DNA from: Lepidodermella squamata
Lineage: Eukaryota > Gastrotricha
Assembly (NCBI GenBank): GCA_047495785.1
Contig: JBLDXI010000025.1
Location: forward strand, 1,984,001 to 2,048,000
DNA length: 64,000 bases
Direction of reading: 5' to 3'
In this document: one piece after another, positions 35,906 through 52,652 of the stretch
How the letters are laid out: the number at the start of each line of letters is the position of its first letter
Numbering within the stretch: the stretch's first letter is position 1
Notes under the pieces: model-generated
Told to the model about the DNA's origin: nothing
The model's database searches: none
Seen by the model: the letters and a program-made list of their open reading frames with translations, nothing else
Position numbers and translations under genes: made by a program

Positions 35906-36477
35906 TACTGCCGCGGAGTATTTTCTTCTGGACGTTTGTGACTGCAAAACGAAAGCGGAGCTGTTTGAAGAATGTTAGCTGCGCTTGTTCGATGCTGCTG
36001 CTAAAGTACAATGATGATGTATCAACGCTCGGTTTTCAGTGCGCGCTCATTCGCAGAGACACAGGAAAAGCAAAAACACGCGTCTGCTATGTGTTATCTC
36101 ACTCAAATTGCTTCCGCAGCACCTCAACCTGGGCGCTATACGGCATGATCAGTACACGCGCATGGGTGTCGAATTTCATCAATTTTTCAAACACGATCCT
36201 TTCATCATCAGCTCTCTGCCTCGTTGAGGAAAAAGTTTGTTAATTTGAACGCCGTTAGGCTGATTAGCCATTCACGTGTAATGAATTCCTTCACACGCGT
36301 CATCAATCGATTCACCGATAAATTGAACGGTTTGCATACAAAACGGTGCTGTGTTATTGACGACATGATGAACAAAAGAAAACATCGATCCAAGGTGCAA
36401 AAGGTGTTTGCAAAATAACAACGAAGGAGCTTATCCCTCATACGATAATTTTTTTTTGGCGAGAAAGTCTAAAAAAA
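35906..36477. other. Shared upstream region of divergent G-alpha-like and ankyrin genes
   Basis: At most 570 bp separate the two start codons on opposite strands, so promoters of both genes must lie here, unless the minus-strand gene has further 5' exons. No TATA box is obvious. Confidence 0.4.
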
Positions 36478-39130
36478 ATGGCGGCTAAACGCATGCGAAC
36501 AGCCATCCACAAGTTCATGTCAGATCAGATCGCTGATCTGCGGGACAAAATGCGGGAGCTGTTCAACGAACAGGAGTACGATCCTAATCAACTTGGTGAG
36601 ATTCCCATTCTCTGAAAAAGACCCAAACTCACACTGAACCTTTTAGATTTTGATGGCAACACGTATTTGCACCATGTTTTGAGGTTGGAAGCTCACGTTG
36701 AGGACGATAGCATAACTGTACCTTTGGTTTATGTCCTTGGTAATGCTGGCATCGATCCAACGATTACAAATGACCAAGGAGAGGCTCCCCTTCATATGGC
36801 TGTTCAAATGAAGTGTACACCCATAATGATAAACGCCCTACTCAAAATCGGGGCTGACCCGCTTCAACCTAACAACAAAGGTATCACTCCCCTGAAAATG
36901 GCTCTGAGGGGAGACGATGAGAGTTACTTACTGCTGTTCATCAACCGACCTGGCCTATTCCAAGCAGCAAAGCAAGGCGATGTTAGAAAAGTCGAGTATC
37001 TCATGGATTGTTTCTACCGACCCGACCCTGTGTGTTTCGGGGTGAAGTTATCCGACGTCATTCAAGACGACCCTGATACCCAGTTCGCAATTTCGAACAA
37101 AGATACGAAATCCCTGTTTTTCCACGCCTGTATGGCTGGAGATGCTGTCAACGCCCGCGAGTATTTTTACCGCTTGAAAGATGTGAGACTCGAGGATATT
37201 CAGGATCCGATGTTTTTCGACAATGACGGCCAGTTGCCAATGTCGATGATGGGCTACGCACTCCTGCTTAACCTACCAGAGATCGCAACTATGCTGCTCG
37301 AACTCGGCGGAGATATCAATAAGAAAATAGAGATAAATGAAACAACGAAGGTTCCCCTTTACTGGTACTGTATGACCAATACCAAAAAGATTGAGTATGG
37401 CAGTGCATATTCAGTCGTTTTGCAAAAGGCTGATCTCGCCTCTCTGAGAAAGGACGCTGCCGGGGTCCTTTACATGGCCTGGCAAAGAAAATGGCCACTG
37501 GATGTTGTTCAAACCTTCGCAAAGGCTAAAGGCTTCATCTCACGGCGAAATCTGTTCGGTCATACTGCTCGCGATTTGATCCTAATCAAATCGATCACAG
37601 CTCGCATGGTGACATGGCGCGAAGAGCTATATTTCATCGATCGACATGTTCGAGAAATGTTGGAGGAATACGACTATCCGAAGATAGAAGAGCTGATTCT
37701 GAGCGGTTACGAGCAAGTCCCTCGAGTTCCTATCCAGCTACCCGAGCCTCTCGGTGCAAAGCCAACTGTTGGTGAGCGAAATCGTATGGAGAACGCGAAG
37801 CGTTTGAAGGAACTCATGGAATCCTATGCCGAAATCAAAAAGGCCTCTCGAATTATGTTCTCAAGCATTGAGACTGGTAACATGCCAGATTTCAGGGAGG
37901 CCCTAACCTCGCGGGCTGTTCAGGTTACGGACAAAGCTGCTCGAAACATGTTGCATCTGGCAGTCATTTTTGATCGCCGGGTCCTGGCTAAATTCTTGAT
38001 TGATAAATACCCTGACCTTGCAACAAAGAAGGATATTGTAAGCCATTTAACAAATGCTTTTTCTGTAATCAGTTTGGGTTGATTTCAGTTTGGGAGGACA
38101 CCGCTGCATTACGCCGCTGCATTGGATGAGTCTTCAGAACTTGAAGAGCAGTTGAAAAACAAGGGAGCTAGTTATAATGAAGTCGATGTGGTAAGATTCC
38201 TAAACCAAAATTCGAACTGCTAAACTAAGCAATTTCCTTGCTCATTCTTAGTTTGAAAAAAAGCCTATGGAATATGACAATGAAGCTGGTTTGGCAATGG
38301 TCGAAGACGAACGCGGGAAACTTTACGGTGCAGACGCTTATTGCTTGGAGATGTACGTTAGATTCGAAGAAGCCATCAAAAAGGGCCAGTTCGATTTGGT
38401 TCAAAAGCTGCACGCTGAGTTGAACGGAATCCCTATTGAAGTCATCACTCGAGACATGTACAGCCCGCCGCAGTATACGCCCCCTCGTGAAATTGTGTTT
38501 ATCGCTGTCGATGAAGATAAAGAACCTATTGCGATTTGGCTGGTTAAAAACGGAGCCGCCTGGGATGTTGTTAGCTTTGTGAGTATCTTTAAATTGTTTT
38601 ACCACAAATTTTACAGCTTTTTATTTCAGTTGGTAACCAGAAAGACCCCTAAACCGATCAATCTCTACACCGCAGCTTCATTGAAAGGAATGGAACAGTT
38701 GAAGAAGCTTATCATGCAAAAAGAGCAGGATTTCAAGCATAAGAAGGCCGAAGAAATGGCTAAAGCCGAAGAAGAACGTTTGAAAGATGTCGAGCGGCAA
38801 ATGAAGTACGAGGAGAAGATGATCAGAGAGGGAATGCTTGACGATGAAATCGTCGACGGTAACTTTTATCTTCCACGCATTTTTATCAATCCTAATCTCC
38901 CTGTATTAGATTTGAATGACGAAGCTCCTGATGGTTGGGATGAGGATGGGAAAGGTGAACCCGCCAAACATGCTGATGAATTAGCGATGGAAGAGGGCCG
39001 AGCCCAGCAACAGCAGCAGCAACAGCAACTTCTTATGCAACAGCAGTATCAACAATATCTGAATCAAGGGCACGTTAAGCCTCAAACTGGAACAAACCAA
39101 GGAAACACCAAAGGCTGCTCCCTGATGTGA
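36478..39130 (+). CDS. Large ankyrin-repeat protein with poly-Gln stretch and C-terminal CaaX-type box
   Basis: The ATG at 36478 opens a short exon joined at a GTGAGA donor to a long exon starting 'DFDGNTYLHHVL'. Ankyrin-type repeats are visible: 'DQGEAPLHMAVQMK', 'NKGITPLKMALRGD', 'NLFGHTARDLI', 'ARNMLHLAVIFDRRVLAKFL' and, after an intron, 'FGRTPLHYAAALDES'. Later exons carry 'YTAASLKGMEQLKKLI', a charged Lys/Glu helix (KKAEEMAKAEEERLKDVERQ) likely to form a coiled coil, and a Gln-rich segment (QQQQQQQQLLMQQQ). The protein ends GCSLM: Cys, two middle residues, Met, a pattern expected to be farnesylated. It is about 800 residues long. I do not recognise a specific family; the repeats suggest a scaffold tethered to membranes by the lipid. 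Confidence 0.82.
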
Positions 39131-39243
39131 AAGGACTATTTTAATATTGCACGCTTGACGATTTGTTTGAACATCAGATTTTGTTTCTTTTGCAAATGAC
39201 TTTACAATTTTCATCTCAACTCGGTAATTTCCGTTCAGAAGGA

Positions 39244-39249
39244 AATAAA
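39244..39249 (+). terminator. Poly(A) signal of the ankyrin gene
   Basis: AATAAA lies 114 bp after the TGA stop. Confidence 0.5.
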
Positions 39250-40010
39250 TTCTATGTTAACTGAGGTTTCCATATTGGTAAATCAACACAGGTGGTATGA
39301 TACTCGCAAATTAGAGAGTTAGGTACAATTATTTCTTATGCACTGGAGTGCTGTTCATTGCACACTGCATTAAATTTAGACTGATGTAGGAATTATCATG
39401 GTTATAGTTACTGTCTGGACACTTCATAAGACTGACGCAAAATGCTTACAGAATGGCGGGATAACCAAATTTGATACGAAAGAAGGTTGATTTTGTTGTC
39501 CCGGCTCATTTAATTAGTAAGTTGCAGTTGACTGACAGTACGGGGATTGAATGGAGAAATCAACTTTGACCTAATATGCTGACATTTTGAAATAGCCCTA
39601 ATGCTGTTAAATGCCTGTGCTGCTCTTTAGCGCAAGGAGGAAAATCGATCTATCTTGAATAACTTGAATAAGCTCCGGATGCAAAAGTCTGTCTCAGAAT
39701 ATAATAAACTGAAAGCTGATTATTCCATTATTTTATTATTCAACAGGCCTTGTCAACAGGGTCAGCTTTATTCGCAAATTTATCGGGAAGAAAAAATACC
39801 AAAACATGATTTGTCGTTAATAAAAGGTTCATAGAAGTCGGCCAGAATCGGGGCAAGGGCGAATTTTTTTGGCAACTCTCGGAATAATTGCCGCGGTTGA
39901 CTAGGCCTGGATTCAAAGCTTCTGAGTACTTATGTGAACTGAATAGGTTATCTTCGAGGTAATCAAACTTCCATCTTATATCGGCACAGGCGAAGTAAAA
40001 AAATTGCGCG
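39250..40010. other. Intergenic
   Basis: Nothing with coding or repeat structure is evident. Confidence 0.3.
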
Positions 40011-40467
40011 TCAATAAATGGTCTTGTCAGACATAATATCTTTGGCCATCATCTGCGCCCATATATAGAAAGATACATTATTCTCGCAAATATTTCGCGA
40101 TCCAAGGATTTCGATGCATCTCGCCATTCGCTTGCGTTGTCGGTCGACTACCCTCATGTCACGCGCAAGTTTACGCAGGCCTTTCAAATTTCGCTGGCGG
40201 ACAAGCTCCAAAATCAATGATTCTGAAATGGGAAACATCTTATACAAGCTATATCATATAATGTTGCATAGAAAACTTACTTATCCTAATCTCGTTTGAC
40301 GATCCATTTCTCGCAATAACTGTGGACAGTAGCTCCCGAGCAATCCCCATTTGTTCGTCGATCGCAGGGTGAGATGTAGCTTCAACGATGCTGTTATCAC
40401 TTTGCTTATCACCCGCGCATTGATGAGAGGAAATGGCGATTAAGAAAAGTATATTGGCTAGGTGCAT
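40011..40467 (-). CDS. Small secreted protein, unknown family (paralogue of 42684-43138)
   Basis: Two exons are joined by a phase-1 intron (GTAAGT donor, TTTCAG acceptor). The product is about 130 residues with a signal peptide (MHLANILFLIAISSHQCAGD). A mostly helical, basic region follows, with two cysteines in the mature part. The last third reads ARCIEILGSRNICENN, then FYIWAQMMAKDIM. The paralogue has CMEKFRARQICENS and FLWAQMIARDIM at the same place and an intron at the same position and phase. No known domain is recognised. A secreted helical factor is the most I can say. Confidence 0.72.
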
Positions 40468-40513
40468 TTCAACCGCTTCAGATGGGAATGAGCGATGAAT
40501 AACAAAAGATGCT

Positions 40514-40521
40514 TAATATAA
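40514..40521 (-). promoter_or_regulatory. TATA-like box
   Basis: TTATATTA on the minus strand, about 47-54 bp upstream of the ATG at 40467, placed as in the paralogue. Confidence 0.35.
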
Positions 40522-41506
40522 GGCCGTACTTGATTAGTCAAGGACCGCTCTTCAACTTTGTTTATAAATCTATCAAAGATCTTCCCAGGAGTGACAGTCC
40601 CTTGTTGACACGTAAGCATGCTCCTCAAATTGATAGGCGGTTCGCAGAAACTAGTCTTCGGCGCTTCATGACAACAATGTGTTCATATTAGAAATGTGGA
40701 CAAGTGCAAGTTGATCTCACTTCGAGTTCACCGGTGAGAAGAATTTTGAGTATTAAGATAATAAATTGAGATCACCAGCAAGGAGAGAATGCAGCCGAAG
40801 TAAATGAGATTAGGTTGCGAAATGTCGATACAACTAAAGGTGCATTCTCAATTCCACGCTGGAACAAGCAATAAATTCCGGCTTTTGATAACATTCCGCG
40901 AACCTAACCACCAAGGCTGAGTTGGAAGTGGGCATATTGCTTGAGGGTGAACTATTTTTGCAATGGGTTCACGATGTATGTTCCCAATCTCTCCTTGACG
41001 AAGATCATGGGTCTGTAACATGAAAATTACACAATTTCCAATTTCACATTCAAATGTGGGTTTACGCACCGCAGCCCGCCTTGCCCATCTCTGGGATATC
41101 GTATCTGGTAATCGGAATATTATTTTTTCCATATTTTTGTTGGAGAACCTAATTCCCAACTCATTCCAACCTAAACCATCTCGAACTCTGCATCAATGCC
41201 GGTTAATTTGACTATTTTAAATTCAAATATATTGTTTGACCGAAAAACTTGAACTGCTTGCTCTATTTACGGGGGATATTTATACGGGCATATAAATAAC
41301 TGACGCTCATCTTTTACTGCTGTCTCAATTACACTGAATACGGACAGGTTCGGTGTCTCATCACCAGCGTACATAAGCAGACACGGGTTAATGAGGACGA
41401 GTCTATACAGCTTGTCAATACATAGGACAAAACATCATTAATTGCAAGCCATAAACATTCCGTGACCTTGATATACCTGCCTATCCGTATACCTGCAGGA
41501 ACCTGC

Positions 41507-41687
41507 TACAAGGTGGCCAGAAAAAGCCGCAGGGCCGAAGTCCACTGCTTGGAGTCCGTCTCAATGTAAGGAGTTGAAGAATTTCACGTATTCTTTTGCC
41601 GATGAAGCTCCTATTTTTCAATTTCTTAATTGACACGCACTCCAATCAATGAACTTAGCCCCTACGGCTATTTGTGGCCACCCTCTA
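41507..41687. mobile_element. MITE with mariner-like termini
   Basis: The left end TACAAGGTGGCCAGAAAAAG and the reverse complement of the right end, TAGAGGGTGGCCACAAATAG, continue to match for about 35 bp. The boundaries are TA on both sides. The GGTGGCC core is shared with the element at 32321-32437. No transposase is inside. Confidence 0.65.
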
Positions 41688-41936
41688 TATAACAAATGAA
41701 ACTTGAATTAATTGTAAAAGAAACGCTTATCAGAGCGAGAAGTCTTCGAGGATCAAGTTTCCGCTTGAACTTCAGCAAAGAGTTAAAAACAGATGAAAGT
41801 TCATTTAAAGAGACCACATTTGAAACATATTCCGAATATGTGTTTAGTATTTAGTAGGGTAAGGTTAGCAAATATGCATAAACAATATATATTTTTTCAA
41901 AGAACTGCCACTCGTCATCCGTGAGGTCTCTTGGGC

Positions 41937-42246
41937 TTATATTTTGACAACAGACGGTCAGGTTAAGCTCGCAAAATCCCATGAGCAAATTCCTCACCGT
42001 TGGCGAGCCATCGCCACTCAAAGTTAAAAAAAAGGAAAAATTGATAATCTCTCGACAGTGCCCCAAATTTGCATAAAAATTCATTTCTGAACCTAAACTG
42101 CATACCTTCGAGAGATACATTTATTGCACTGTCGAAAGAATTTTCCCCTTTTTTAATTTTGAGCCCGGTAACGATGAGGAATTAGCATGTGAAATGTTGT
42201 GAGCTCACTCTGATGGAATCTGACCGTTTGTGGTAAACATATAGGT
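41937..42246. repeat. Imperfect palindromic element, about 310 bp
   Basis: The arms match in order from outside to inside: ACGGTCAG, AGCTC, AAATTCCTCA(C/T)CGTT, ACTCAAAGTTAAAAAAAAGG and TCGACAGTGC against their complements on the right (GCACTGTCGA, CCTTTTTTAATTTTGAG, AACGATGAGGAATT, GAGCTCA, CTGACCGT). The centre is near 42093. Confidence 0.6.
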
Positions 42247-42264
42247 CATGGTCATGGTCATGGT
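42244..42264. repeat. Short (GGTCAT)n tandem
   Basis: Three and a half units of GGTCAT directly beside the palindrome's right edge. Confidence 0.6.
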
Positions 42265-42683
42265 TAAGGAACAGCAAGCATTCGAGAAAATTCGAAAATT
42301 TTTTTATGCATATTTAGGTAACCTTTAGGTAACCTATGTATCATGAAAACTTTCAGAACTATTTTGGGTTTGAGAGTGATATCCGGTTATAATTCGGACC
42401 GGATATGAAGGTGGCTTTAGTAGTTTAGCAGTAGTTTAGTAGATTAGTGCCTCCTAATTTAAACATATTGATTTCACTCCCTCGATTTAAAAATCCGAAA
42501 AATACTTTATCTGTAACAAAATGGTAGAAAAAGAGTGTAAATACAGGCCACAATGCAATAGTTTCAAATGGTAAAATGCAATAGTCAAATCATGGAGCAG
42601 TCAGTCACATATGAAAAGTCATGGCAAACAACCGATCGAATTGTGGTGATTGTTTTGATGAGCATGATCAGCAATATTCTTTC

Positions 42684-43138
42684 TCATTGCTTCTTCCCGG
42701 TCATGATATCTCGTGCTATCATTTGCGCCCATAAGAAGAAAGCTGCCGAGTTTTCACAGATCTGACGGGCGCGAAACTTTTCCATGCAGTTTTTGTACCG
42801 CCGTTTACGTTCCTCGTGAGCTTGGATGCTTTTAACGAATTTAGTCAAGCCATCCACGTCTTTGTTGTCCACATAGGATTTAATCTGATTTTCTTTAAAA
42901 AAATTGGTTAAAAAATTATCCTCCAAATAGCAGAGAGTGAAAACTCACTTAGTTTGGAGCTTGAAAATTGCTGGCCGATAGAATGCAGAAGCTGTCTTGT
43001 TAGGGCTTTATCTAGTTTTCCTGATTTGTCTATTGCAGTCTCTTTGCTCATCTTAATTGGAACCCCTTCGACAATCGCCGTAGCGCAATACAGCACTACA
43101 AAGGCAGCCGAAGCCGCAGATCTGGATGAAAGAAACAT
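42684..43138 (-). CDS. Small secreted protein, unknown family (paralogue of 40011-40467)
   Basis: The signal peptide starts at 43138 (MFLSSRSAASAAFVVLYCAT). One phase-1 intron (GTGAGT donor, TTTAAAG acceptor) sits at the same place as in the paralogue. The mature protein is helical and charged; the C-terminal signature is NCMEKFRARQICENS followed by FFLWAQMIARDIM and a basic end. Only the C-terminal half is well conserved between the two copies, which points to the functional core. A clear TATA box lies upstream. The function is not recognised. Confidence 0.74.
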
Positions 43139-43180
43139 TATGGATGGCTATTCGTCTGAAATGCGATTAAAAGCCGCCAG

Positions 43181-43188
43181 TATATATA
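43181..43188 (-). promoter_or_regulatory. TATA box
   Basis: TATATATA about 43-50 bp upstream of the ATG at 43138. Confidence 0.5.
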
Positions 43189-43761
43189 GAGCAGCTTGGG
43201 CAAAAATGTTATGACAAACCTGACAGGTGAGTATAATAAGGACCCTGTTTGACAGGCGTGAGGCTGTCGCGTGCGGGCTACCGCAGTCCTGTTTGGTGAA
43301 CTTGAAACTGAAAATTGAATGGTCATTCCCATCTTGGTGGTCCGATTCGATCTGTAATATCTGTAATAACGTGTCCACGGTGATATGCATACTCCTAATA
43401 TGGTGTCCTCAAAGACAGGGTTTGGTTAGATTCTCAGGCCATGGGTTAATGGAATATATAGACTTAAGCGCTAGCTAAAATATAAACAATTGTCGAGTAA
43501 AAACATTTAATCTGTCAAAATTCGATTTAGTACGTGCTATGGACACATGTTTCCGAGAGCGCTATTTTTGAATATAAAACATCAATCAAAATAATTTTAC
43601 AAAACGAATTAACCGCCTTGTATGTGAGATCAAAAAAGAGACGTTTTTATAACATGAAACTGCATATAACTGGAACAGAATTCAGTGAAAATTCGCAAAA
43701 AACAACTCGCATGAACATGCAGTCTAGCGTAAAGTTCGCAGAGTATTCTTTCGAGTAAGAT
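43189..43761. other. Intergenic
   Basis: Should contain the promoter of the small secreted gene and the 3' UTR of the glutamate receptor; nothing else is apparent. Confidence 0.3.
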
Positions 43762-48591
<4,830 letters not shown>

Positions 48592-48898
48592 ATTTCATTT
48601 TAATGTGAATACGAGCCCTCACTGTAAATTATCGATTACTTTTGAGACTCATTGATTGAATTTGAACGCGTGATTGCGTAATGCGTAATAATCATGCGCT
48701 GTGCGCACCTGCCTCGATAAACCTATAAATAAACCTCGATATAATACTTTAGTATATTATCATCTCATTACGGCACCCAATTTTATTCATCTATTTATTC
48801 CACGCTAGTTCTATAGCTACAGATATCTTGTCAAGATTTTACATCACTGCGTTCAATTAAATGGGACAACTGAAAATATAACGAAGAAGTTGCTGACG

Positions 48899-50419
48899 CT
48901 ACGTTGCCGCCTCAGCTATCGGCAAAAATCTGTCAGGTGTGGGATAGTCAGCTTCAGGTTTCACCGCGCGCATGCGGTCTGTCGTGCTGTACAACCATGT
49001 CTGCATCTGTCCGGTTGTTCGCGGCGCTAATTGCAGCGTCTGCTCAAAGTAATATCGATTGCGCGCGGCTGTCACCGCATCGTCAGAATTTGTCTTGGAT
49101 TGATACATGTTAAGCGCAAGCCATAGTCTCCTCCTTATCCGAGCTAACTTCGCATTGGACAGGGTCGATTCTGCGAGGGTTGAAAACATAAGATAAATAG
49201 GTCGTGCTAAGCAAATAAAATGTACCATTGAAGAAAAGTAGGCCGAATAGAAGCGTAACTTCGATGAAAGAAGGTCCCCATTGGGCAAGCACGTCTGCAA
49301 GATGATCGTGCGCATCCATGACACCCTAAAATGTTCAAAAACATGATTAAATGTTATTTGAGGTGCGAATATGATAACCTTAATGTCAGGAAATTGGTTC
49401 AACAAGGGGCGCCGCATATTAGCATGCAGACCAAAAAATCCTTGGGGACACGAACCAGGCAGGGCGTGATAAATGGTTGAAGCGTGTTGGATAAAATTCA
49501 GCATTATTGCAGCGTATTCGTACTTTTCCAATCCCTCTGCATCTGATAATTTTATAACAACAATAATTAAATGAATTAGGAGAGAAATCAGCGCAAACCG
49601 CCAAGAAATCGGCAATAGGATCCGGAAACTATGACGCCATGATAGAAATTCTGCATTCCCAGTTGAATCAACGTATCAAGACCCATTTGGCTGTTGTATT
49701 CGCTAACCAATTTCATAGGCCCCTGGAAAGCTAAATGAAACACTAATTCATCTCATCACTGATTCTTACAAATTCAAGGCCGTGGAGTTTCGTGAAAGAT
49801 GCTGCCGCGCTTCTCATCGTGCTTTCGATAGAAGTGAAATCGTACATGATTGGATCTCGAATCAACTGGGTGTCACTTTCCGGCGATTCTTCGGCCCTAG
49901 CTTCAGATGATTCCTTTAGAAACAAAGAACTTATGTTAAGCCGAATTGCTTGTTAAATCTCACTTCTTTCGGTTCCTTCGGGCCCTTTACAGTCAGCCCG
50001 CCAGAAATGCATCTTTCGAGCCTGCATCTAGCACAGCTACGGCGATTGGTTTGTGTAATGATGCATTTCCCGTCATTGCTACAATCCAGTTGCTCACGGC
50101 GGTGTACATAGCGTCGGAAAAATTTCTGAAAATGCAACACGAAATCGATGCAAAGTCCGAGGGTTTCAGCAAAATCTGTATTACCTGGCAAGCTTCGCAA
50201 ATCTTCGGCTGATAGTCTTTTCGCCTCGGAACTTCGGCTTGACAAACCTTGGACAAAGCAGCAACGTATCGCGTTAATTACTAGCCTTTATGCGTGATGT
50301 AAAGAATTTACCTTACAATACATGACGATCCTGCGTTTCGCCTGCATTTTCTTCTCTTTTAATTCCGCTTGAAATTTTGTATCTGTGATGTAGGTAAATC
50401 GATCGGAGAATGTACCCAT
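48899..50419 (-). CDS. Divergent nuclear receptor (C4 DNA-binding domain, short ligand-binding-like region)
   Basis: The start at 50419 is MGTFSDRFTYITDTKF. Zinc finger 1 spans two introns: YCK-VCQAEVPRRKDYQPKICEACQ, then KFFRRYVHRR. Zinc finger 2 is CSNDGKC followed, nine residues on, by CARCRLERC. The spacing fits nuclear receptors, but the P-box is EACQK instead of EGCKG. Further exons encode 'IRDPIMYDFTSIESTMR', EYNSQMGLDTLI, 'FIEVTLLFGLLFF' and 'LARIRRRLWLALNMY', ending 'FLPIAEAAT'. The helical part is short and no AF-2 helix is evident. A gene of the same structure lies at 59859-61211 on the other strand. Probably a nuclear, DNA-binding regulator with unknown ligand. Confidence 0.82.
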
Positions 50420-50911
50420 CTCATGCGATTAGTGTCGCGCTCCTAATTTCAAAACTGACATGAAGTGTGAAATTCGATCACACGTCTGCAAACTAAGTCG
50501 ATCACTAAGAGTAAAAACGCTTAACTGTCACACTAAACCGTGCTTCGGAATATTCAGCAATCTGGCAACTTATGAACAATCCTGACTTGTATTCGATATG
50601 CTTGCGAAGATATGCGTAGAATAGATAACTCATTTTCAGAAACCGGCGTCTGTTTACGTCCTGTCCGCACCTTTCTTGATGTTGGCGCTTTCCGACGCCT
50701 TCGTGAAATATTTTGGGCGCGTAAGATGTAAAACGATATGAAACGTTGTCCCTACATGAGGCGATATTTATTCGTCGAGGAAAGCCGAAAACACTAATCA
50801 GTGATTCATCTGATGCATAAGACTGACGGCTGAGCAACAACAAAATTTTATTTTGGAAAAAGCGCATGTAATTATGACGCTTGAAGTAAAATTGAACAGC
50901 GATTATTGAAT
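50420..50911. other. Intergenic
   Basis: Promoter side of the nuclear receptor and 3' flank of the first CAP gene; no further feature seen. Confidence 0.3.
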
Positions 50912-51762
50912 TCATCCTCGTTTGGCTGGATGAACATTCTGCGGAAACTGACCCTCGTAATTACCAGGTGGGTAGTATCGAGCAACAACGTACAGGCCCG
51001 AGCGACCGCGCGCTATGCCGAAACCGACTAAGCGAGTGTTTTTCCAAACAACTTGGGTAAAATGACCTGAAAATATATCAAAGTGATAACGGGGGAATGA
51101 AAAACGCATTACACTGTATACCTGTTGCCATTGCGAAACCCGGCCGCCTGAAATTGTATTTCGAAACCTCACCGTACCAACTATTGACTGGCTCCGGATT
51201 ACGATAGCCGCTGCCAAACCAAGACAAATTTTCGCCATGACCAGTGTTCGAAGCATGTTGCATTTTGTTGATTGCCGCAAGGTGATTAGCCCAATTTTGA
51301 GCGGCGCTATTCAGCTTATTGTCCAAACTGAGAGGAGGGGCGCCATGGCGGGCTCTGAATTCGTTATGCTGACGTAGCCATTTCTGAAATTCGCCTCGAG
51401 ATCGATCATCGTTTTCCTCCTCGCCGTCCTCCTCCTTAGGATCTTCAACTTCTCCGTCATCAATATCTGCAATTCGTTGATCGAGGTCGGCGTGGGTAGG
51501 TATGTTATCCGCTTCCTCTTCGCTGATTTGCTCGTTCGGCAGGGTTCTTGTTTCAGCCCCGTTATCAGCCTCATCCTTGCTCAGAGTTTCGTCAAAGCTC
51601 ACCGCAGCGTCATTACCATCATCACCAAATCTAACAGAATCTGTGGCGCATCAATTTATGTCGAGTGCAATGTTCTCAGCATTTAAAAAAATTACCCGCG
51701 TTTTTATCAGATGAAACCAAGTAAACTATCAACAAATATATGTACACCCGCATAAAGCTCAT
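50912..51762 (-). CDS. Secreted GAPR-1-like CAP protein 1
   Basis: The leader is MSFMRVYIYLLIVYLVSS. A strongly acidic pro-region of about 100 residues (VEDPKEEDGEEENDD) precedes a CAP domain: 'FQKWLRQHNEFRARHGAPPL', 'QNWANHLAAINKMQH', TGHGENLSW, 'NSWYGEVSKYNFRRPGF', 'GHFTQVVWKNTRLVGFGIA' and ARYYPPGNYEGQFPQNV. The His/Glu residues typical of the CAP cavity are present, and the sequence most resembles the GLIPR2/GAPR-1 group, which is normally intracellular and lacks a signal peptide. It is the first of three tandem copies. The role cannot be told from sequence; CAP proteins bind lipids in several systems. Confidence 0.88.
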
Positions 51763-52652
51763 ATTACTTGCTTGATTCATGAACAAAAGTGCACGACAAT
51801 ACTGAACACTTTTGAGGCGAGGTAAAGGCTGAGCTTGGCTTGGCCCATGCTTGGCCCATTTGGCCACATAACATATGATACATTCTAATTATCAGACCAA
51901 GTTTACGGCTCACATCTGATGCAGCAAGCAAACAGTTGAATCTTGACCTCAAAAATGCAATAAGCAGAGCTGTTATTAAAACGAAGTCCTCCAACATCAG
52001 TTGCTTAGAGGTAAAGCAAAAAAAATTATTGGATTCTTTTTTTGCTATTTCCGATAAGGTTTCGATTTTACTCTTTGTTTTATTTTTCCACTTCAACAGT
52101 CCTCTATCCTCTATCTGGCATTTCTTCAGTTACCGCGTTCGATTTGGCGCCGCCATAAAATGCTGGTAATCAAGTTTTTTTCAAAGATGGGACTTCGGAC
52201 GAATAAACTAACCGCATTTCACAGCATCAATATACCAAAGTCCACAAATATTGTGAGCAATTGTGGAGAGTCTCATTCTCCAAAAGGAAGCTTTTGAGCA
52301 AAGCAAGATTAAAAAAGGTTTTTGCGAACATGCAGTGATTTCACGGCCGCGAATCTGTGTCAACAAACTCAGTTTTAATATAGCTGCGGTCGACTGGTTC
52401 ATGGTACTAACGATAAAATCGCGAATAGCGAATAGCCATTGTTTATCAGCAAAAAGCAGTAGCTGAACTAACAAAGCTTTCCAGCTTGCCTGCACAACTT
52501 TATCATGAATTCACGAACTACATCGGAGGCGAAAAATGTCGGAGATAACAACAATTTCTTCCTTTATTTGTTTGGCGATGTCAAAAGAGCGTTATTGTTT
52601 AGCAAGGAACAATAAGTTTCAAGTGTCACACTTTCAAACGGAATCACCGGCT
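51763..52652. other. Intergenic
   Basis: No convincing gene is visible; short open frames lack domain content. It holds the CAP1 promoter and the CAP2 3' flank. Confidence 0.3.

Larger units (their letters stand above)
40522..42683. other. Repeat-bearing intergenic region
   Basis: No gene was identified in this 2.1 kb. It contains a mariner-like MITE (41507-41687), an imperfect palindrome (about 41937-42246) and a short GGTCAT tandem (42244-42264), and is otherwise featureless. Confidence 0.45.

Noticed and set aside
41851-42120. 89-residue minus-strand frame
   Set aside because: It falls inside the second palindrome; no signal peptide, splice context or domain.
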